Shown piece after piece: positions 31,325 to 34,177 of a stretch of DNA of 34,177 nt; the first letter of the stretch is position 1; each line of letters opens with the position of its first letter. The notes beneath the pieces are model-generated. The model saw only the letters and a list, made by a program, of their open reading frames with translations. It did not search any database and was not told where the DNA came from. Origin of the DNA: Clostridia bacterium (GTDB lineage: Bacteria > Bacillota > Clostridia > Christensenellales > Maliibacteriaceae). The DNA is taken from contig JAFRLQ010000042.1 in assembly GCA_017431145.1 (NCBI GenBank), positions 1-34,177 of the forward strand, in the 5' to 3' direction. The position numbers and the translations under genes were made by a program.

Positions 31325-31363
31325 TATCCCTGTAAAGAGGTTCACGAATTTCCAACAGGGGTA
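31325..31363 (+). other. Hairpin in the rpmH 5' leader
   Basis: TATCCCTGT (31325-31333) pairs with ACAGGGGTA (31355-31363), including one T-G pair, around a 21-base loop. It begins about where the transcript should start. Possible stability or regulatory element; its role is not known. Confidence 0.4.
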
Positions 31364-31397
31364 TTTTGGAAACCACTTTGGAAAGGATGTTTGAGAT

Positions 31398-31532
31398 ATG
31401 CTTCGTACTTATCAGCCGAAAAAGCGTCAGCGCAACAAGGTGCACGGCTTCCGCAAGAGAATGCGCACAAAATCCGGACGCAACGTTTTGGCGCGCCGCC
31501 GTCGTCGCGGACGCAAACAGTTGACTGTTTAA
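31398..31532 (+). CDS. rpmH: 50S ribosomal protein L34
   Basis: A 44-codon gene encoding the very basic L34, a component of the large ribosomal subunit. The protein reads [20 protein letters not shown], then [20 protein letters not shown] and ends QLTV. This matches bacterial L34 over its full length (usually 44-46 residues), including the KVHGFRxRM and GRxVLARRRxxGRK blocks. GGAAAGG lies 11-17 bases before the ATG. It is first in the block rpmH-rnpA-yidD-yidC-jag-mnmE. In many Bacillota dnaA lies just upstream on the other strand; here the upstream neighbour is an alpha/beta hydrolase instead. Confidence 0.98.
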   Translation: MLRTYQPKKRQRNKVHGFRKRMRTKSGRNVLARRRRRGRKQLTV

Positions 31533-31539
31533 GCTTGAC

Positions 31540-31586
31540 AAAAAGCCGCTCATCAGCAGCGAAAGCTAGTAGATGGCGGCCTTTTT
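31540..31586 (+). terminator. Structured attenuator between rpmH and rnpA
   Basis: AAAAAGCCGC (31540-31549) pairs with GCGGC-C-TTTTT (31576-31586, one bulged C). Inside, CATC/GATG and AGC-GAAA-GCT stack on it, with a GNRA tetraloop. Ending in CTTTTTC, it is probably a partial terminator that lets L34 mRNA exceed rnpA mRNA. Confidence 0.65.
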
Positions 31587-31612
31587 CTTCTTCCTGAAAA
31601 GGGGATCAACCC

Positions 31613-31963
31613 GTGAATTCTGCATATCGGCTTCAGAAAAACCGTGATTTTCAGCGCATCTACCGGCGTGGAAAGTCTCTTTCGACGCCCTATATGGTCA
31701 TGATCTGGACAAAAGCTCCGAAAAATGAGATCAAGATCGGTTTTTCTGTATCAAAAAAGGTTGGAAAGGCCGTGGTGCGCAACCGCGCAAGACGGCGGAT
31801 CCGCGAAGCGGTGCGTGTGCGGATTCCCGAGATCGTCCCCGGCCATCGCCTGATCTTTGTCGCCCGTCCCGCGGTCAGGGACGCCTCCTTCCAGGAGATC
31901 ACGTCCAGCGTCGACAGGCTGCTGCATCAGGCAGATCTCATAAAGGGAGATGAATCTGTTTGA
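31613..31963 (+). CDS. rnpA: Ribonuclease P protein component
   Basis: 116 residues from GTG 31613, with AAAAGGGG 8-15 bases upstream. RnpA assists the RNase P RNA in removing tRNA 5' leaders. Features: [34 protein letters not shown], the RNR signature ([14 protein letters not shown]), and [14 protein letters not shown]. All are in the usual order and at the usual length for the family. The stop overlaps the TTG start of yidD (TTGA). Confidence 0.97.
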   Translation: MNSAYRLQKNRDFQRIYRRGKSLSTPYMVMIWTKAPKNEIKIGFSVSKKVGKAVVRNRARRRIREAVRVRIPEIVPGHRLIFVARPAVRDASFQEITSSVDRLLHQADLIKGDESV

Positions 31964-32169
31964 AAAAGATCGCTCTTTGGCTTATCCGTCAATATCAGAA
32001 ATACGTCTCCCCCGCTTTGGGCCCGCACTGCCGGTATACGCCGACATGCTCCGAATACGCATGTCAGGCGATCCAGCGCTACGGCTTCTGGAAAGGCGGA
32101 AGACTCGCGGTCAGGCGCATTCTGCGCTGCCACCCGTTTCATCCGGGCGGATATGACCCCGTCCCCTGA
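31960..32169 (+). CDS. yidD: Membrane protein insertion efficiency factor YidD
   Basis: 69 residues from TTG 31960, overlapping the rnpA stop, with GGGAG about 12 bases upstream. YidD is a small membrane-associated protein that helps YidC-dependent insertion of inner membrane proteins. The family core is intact: [35 protein letters not shown] and [14 protein letters not shown] at the end. Translational coupling with rnpA and the 27-bp gap to yidC follow the standard gene order. Confidence 0.96.
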   Translation: MKKIALWLIRQYQKYVSPALGPHCRYTPTCSEYACQAIQRYGFWKGGRLAVRRILRCHPFHPGGYDPVP

Positions 32170-32196
32170 TTTTTTCGTTCCCTAGGAGGTAACTTC

Positions 32197-33153
32197 ATGG
32201 ACCTTGGTCTGGCCAAACTTATCACCCCCGCAATGGAATGGCTCTGCGAACTGATCGGCTCCTACGGCCTTGCGATCATCGTCGCGACCCTTCTTCTGCG
32301 TCTTCTTATCCTGCCGCTGGACATTCTGCAGCGTAAGAATTCTCTGAAAATGCAGATCCTTCAGCCGAAAATCCAGGAGATCAACCAGCGCTACGCCAAC
32401 GACCCGCAGCAGCGCGGCCAGGCGGTTCAGCAGCTTTACAAACGCGAAGGCGTCAGCACGCTTTCCGGCTGTCTTCCCCTGCTGATCCAGTTGCCGTTCT
32501 TTGCCGGTTTCTTCACCGCGATGCGCCGCATCGGCTTCCAGACGACGTACAAATTCTATGAACTCGTCAAAGCCGGTGACACACAGGGCTTTGCCAAGCT
32601 TCTTTCCAGATGCCGTTTTCTGTGGATCGGGAACGTATGGCAGCCCGACGCGCTGTTCACCTTCAGTCTGAAATCACTCTTTGGCGGCGGTTCCAAGGTC
32701 GTTTCGATCATTCCCACCGCAGAGGAAGCCGCAACGGCATTCACCACGCTGGGCGTGGAAGCCGCGGATTACTCGACCGTCATGTCAGATGTGATCACGA
32801 AATACAACACCAGAACAAACGGCCTGTTTATCATTGCGATCATCGCAGGCGTTGCAAGCTTTCTGCAGCAGAAAATGACTCCGGCCACCGCCGCGAGCAA
32901 CGATCCTTCCCAGCAGGGCACGATGAAAGGCATGATGATCTTCATGACGCTTTTCTCCGTCTATCTCTGCGCCACCTACAATGCTGCGTTCGGCCTTTAC
33001 TGGATGGTCACCATGGCAAGCGGAATGCTGCTTCAGCTCATCCTGAAAAAGGTCTACACTCCTGAACGGCTTGCAAAGAAATCCGGCGTCGACGTGAACA
33101 ACCAGTTCCCGGACCGCAAGAAAAAACGCGCCGCACAGAAGGAGGAACATTAA
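32197..33153 (+). CDS. yidC: Membrane protein insertase YidC
   Basis: 318 residues of the Oxa1/YidC/Alb3 family, inserting proteins into the cytoplasmic membrane with or without Sec. Five hydrophobic segments: about 16-42, containing the conserved functional Arg in VATLLLRLLILPL; SGCLPLLIQLPFFAGFFTAM; a central one less clear; TNGLFIIAIIAGVASFL; and the last pair MKGMMIFMTLFSVYLC...GLYWMVTMASGMLLQ. The cytoplasmic loop RKNSLKMQILQPKIQEINQR and the basic tail (DRKKKRAAQKEEH), which may bind ribosomes, are typical. There is no lipobox, unlike the Bacillus SpoIIIJ-type lipoprotein, so the N-terminus is probably not lipidated. TAGGAGGT precedes the ATG. Confidence 0.95.
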   Translation: MDLGLAKLITPAMEWLCELIGSYGLAIIVATLLLRLLILPLDILQRKNSLKMQILQPKIQEINQRYANDPQQRGQAVQQLYKREGVSTLSGCLPLLIQLPFFAGFFTAMRRIGFQTTYKFYELVKAGDTQGFAKLLSRCRFLWIGNVWQPDALFTFSLKSLFGGGSKVVSIIPTAEEAATAFTTLGVEAADYSTVMSDVITKYNTRTNGLFIIAIIAGVASFLQQKMTPATAASNDPSQQGTMKGMMIFMTLFSVYLCATYNAAFGLYWMVTMASGMLLQLILKKVYTPERLAKKSGVDVNNQFPDRKKKRAAQKEEH

Positions 33154-33157
33154 TTCC

Positions 33158-33859
33158 ATGTCAAACACCGTCGAAATCTCCGCAAAAAACATTGATCTTG
33201 CCGTAAAACGCGCATTGGAGCAACTGCAGTGCAGCCGCGATGACGTCGAGATCGAAGTCCTGGACAGCGGACGCGCCGGTATCCTCGGCATCGGCAGCCG
33301 GGACGCAGTCGTCCGTGTCACCAGAAAAGAAACAGAAGCACCCGCTGAGACCGCCGCTCCCGCAGCCACAGAACCCGTGGCGGAAACGGTTCCCGAAGAA
33401 TCCGAAAAGGACCTGACCGCAGCCGAAGAGCGCGCGATCGCTTTCCTCACCGAAACGACGAAAAATATGGGCGTTCCCGCGTCCGTCACGACCTCTCTTA
33501 CGGAAGAGGCGCTCACCGTCGAACTGTCCGGCGAAAACATGGGCGTTCTGATCGGACATCACGGCGAGACCCTGGATGCGCTTCAGTATCTCACGAGCCT
33601 GCTCGTGAACCGCAATCAGGAGAACTACACGCGCGTCATTCTCGATACGGAAAACTACCGTGAAAAACGCGCCGCCGCGCTTGCCCAGCTTGCAAAACGT
33701 ACCGCTTCGCGTGCAGTCCGCACCGGACGTGTCGCACTGGAGCCGATGAATCCCTATGAGCGCCGCATCCTGCACACTACGCTTCAGGATCATCCTGATG
33801 TGACGACCTATTCGGAAGGCGAAGAGCCTTACCGCCGCGTCATCGTAGTGCGCAAATAA
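33158..33859 (+). CDS. khpB: RNA-binding protein Jag/KhpB (Jag_N, KH, R3H)
   Basis: 233 residues. Domains in order: Jag_N at 1-55 (VEISAKNIDLAVKRALEQL, then SGRAGILGIGSRDAVV); an Ala/Pro/Glu-rich linker at about 56-92; a KH domain with the GxxG loop as GHHG in VLIGHHGETLDALQYL; and an R3H domain with R-x3-H in ERRILHTTLQDHPDV. KhpB, with KhpA, binds RNA and affects cell elongation and division in Gram-positives. Most KhpB proteins read GKxG, so the His-His here is a small oddity. GGAGG lies 13-17 bases before the ATG, inside the end of yidC. A terminator follows. Confidence 0.95.
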   Translation: MSNTVEISAKNIDLAVKRALEQLQCSRDDVEIEVLDSGRAGILGIGSRDAVVRVTRKETEAPAETAAPAATEPVAETVPEESEKDLTAAEERAIAFLTETTKNMGVPASVTTSLTEEALTVELSGENMGVLIGHHGETLDALQYLTSLLVNRNQENYTRVILDTENYREKRAAALAQLAKRTASRAVRTGRVALEPMNPYERRILHTTLQDHPDVTTYSEGEEPYRRVIVVRK

Positions 33860-33875
33860 CAAAAAAGAAGAGAAC

Positions 33876-33916
33876 CGGCACGATAAGGATCCCCCTTTTC
33901 GTGCCGTCTTTTTTTC
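33876..33916 (+). terminator. Intrinsic terminator after jag/khpB
   Basis: CGGCACGA (33876-33883) pairs with TCGTGCCG (33899-33906), 15-base loop, then TCTTTTTTTC. It ends the rpmH-jag transcript before mnmE. Confidence 0.88.
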
Positions 33917-33930
33917 TGAACACCGCCGAG

Positions 33931-34013
33931 TTATCCACATTATTTATGATTAATACACTTATTTTTCGCTGAAAAAGTGGATAACTTCACGGTTTGTCCA
34001 CATGTTTTTCACA
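33931..34013. other. Cluster of DnaA boxes with AT-rich spacer, possible origin element
   Basis: Four matches to TTATCCACA lie in 83 bases: a perfect box at 33931-33939 (plus), TTATCCACT on the minus strand (33984-33976), TTGTCCACA at 33994-34002 (plus), and a weaker TTTTTCACA at 34005-34013. The 36 bases between the first two are mostly A and T (TTATTTATGATTAATACAC), unusual in this GC-rich window, and could serve as an unwinding element. The space holds no gene; it is also where the mnmE promoter should lie, so DnaA control of mnmE is an alternative reading. Confidence 0.6.
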
Positions 34014-34028
34014 GCCCGGAGGCACATT

Positions 34029-34177
34029 ATGACGCTTTATCATGAAGATACCATCGCCGGGATCTCCACCGCCGCGGGAGAAGGCGGCGTCGCCATTATC
34101 AGGATCAGCGGCCCGGATGCTGCAGCGATCCTTTGTGATGCTTTTTCTTCCAAACCGCACTATGAGCCGTCTCAGAT
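34029..34177 (+). CDS. mnmE: tRNA modification GTPase MnmE, N-terminal part (3' end outside window)
   Basis: The frame opens at ATG 34029 with GGAGG 8-12 bases upstream and runs off the right edge after 49 codons. The N-terminus MTLYHEDTIAGISTAAGEGG, followed by VAIIRISGPDA, is the characteristic MnmE/TrmE start, part of the formyl-tetrahydrofolate-binding domain. MnmE with MnmG makes the (carboxymethyl)aminomethyl modification at U34 of several tRNAs. Position after jag is the standard Bacillota order. It is separated from jag by a terminator and the DnaA-box cluster. Confidence 0.95.
   Translation, partial: MTLYHEDTIAGISTAAGEGGVAIIRISGPDAAAILCDAFSSKPHYEPSQ

Overview
The window is chromosomal DNA from a Bacillota (Firmicutes) bacterium with fairly high G+C for that phylum. 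It resembles gut-type Clostridia or Erysipelotrichia, but I do not assign a genus. The evidence is the FloA flotillin, a T-box leader on ileS, the block rpmH-rnpA-yidD-yidC-jag(khpB)-mnmE, WalJ and RlmH as neighbours, sigma-A-like promoters, strong AGGAGG ribosome sites and occasional TTG/GTG starts. I found no insertion sequence, prophage, CRISPR array or transposase. Almost everything is core or metabolic.

Layout. 1-3418: the tail of floA, a small membrane-anchored unknown, an orphan LytTR response regulator, then a large DUF4153-like membrane protein behind its own promoter and a 19-bp palindrome. 3424-4380: deoC and a tRNA-Arg(ACG), each with a clear promoter, closed by a bidirectional terminator. 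4394-10354 (minus strand): a PfkB sugar kinase plus aldo/keto reductase pair, and a tight four-gene operon (GlpA-like FAD/2Fe-2S oxidoreductase, FAD/NAD oxidoreductase, DUF1667 protein, TIM-barrel isomerase) that looks like a redox catabolic module for an unknown substrate. 10378-11627: a glutamate-5-kinase-like protein and a DUF1292 protein. 11632-15248 (minus): an SbcCD/YhaNO-like nuclease and ATPase pair. 15323-18167: walJ, a CPBP membrane protease, rlmH and tadA, transcribed divergently from the nuclease pair through promoters that appear to share one -35 hexamer. 18253-20736: two convergent iron-type alcohol dehydrogenases. 20793-27804: T-box-ileS, an RlmI-like methyltransferase, an RluA-type pseudouridine synthase, and an unusually short alaS. 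27810-29220 (minus): a small HTH regulator behind a possible leader-peptide/terminator unit, a cupin and a nitroreductase. 29341-31195: two cytoplasmic serine hydrolases. 31287-34177: the rpmH block, running into mnmE.

How the genes fit together. A large share serves translation: tRNA-Arg(ACG) and TadA, which makes its wobble inosine, are both here, with RlmH, RluA-type and RlmI-like enzymes, IleS, AlaS, L34, RnpA and MnmE. YidC and YidD serve membrane insertion. The rest is redox and sugar metabolism.

Most interesting signals: a cluster of DnaA boxes with an AT-rich spacer between jag and mnmE (possible replication origin element, with no dnaA beside rpmH); a 598-residue AlaS that lacks the C-Ala region but keeps a complete editing site; a hairpin lying between the Shine-Dalgarno and start codon of tadA; a self-complementary -35 box shared by divergent promoters; and an Arg-rich 24-codon ORF with promoter and terminator just ahead of a small HTH gene.
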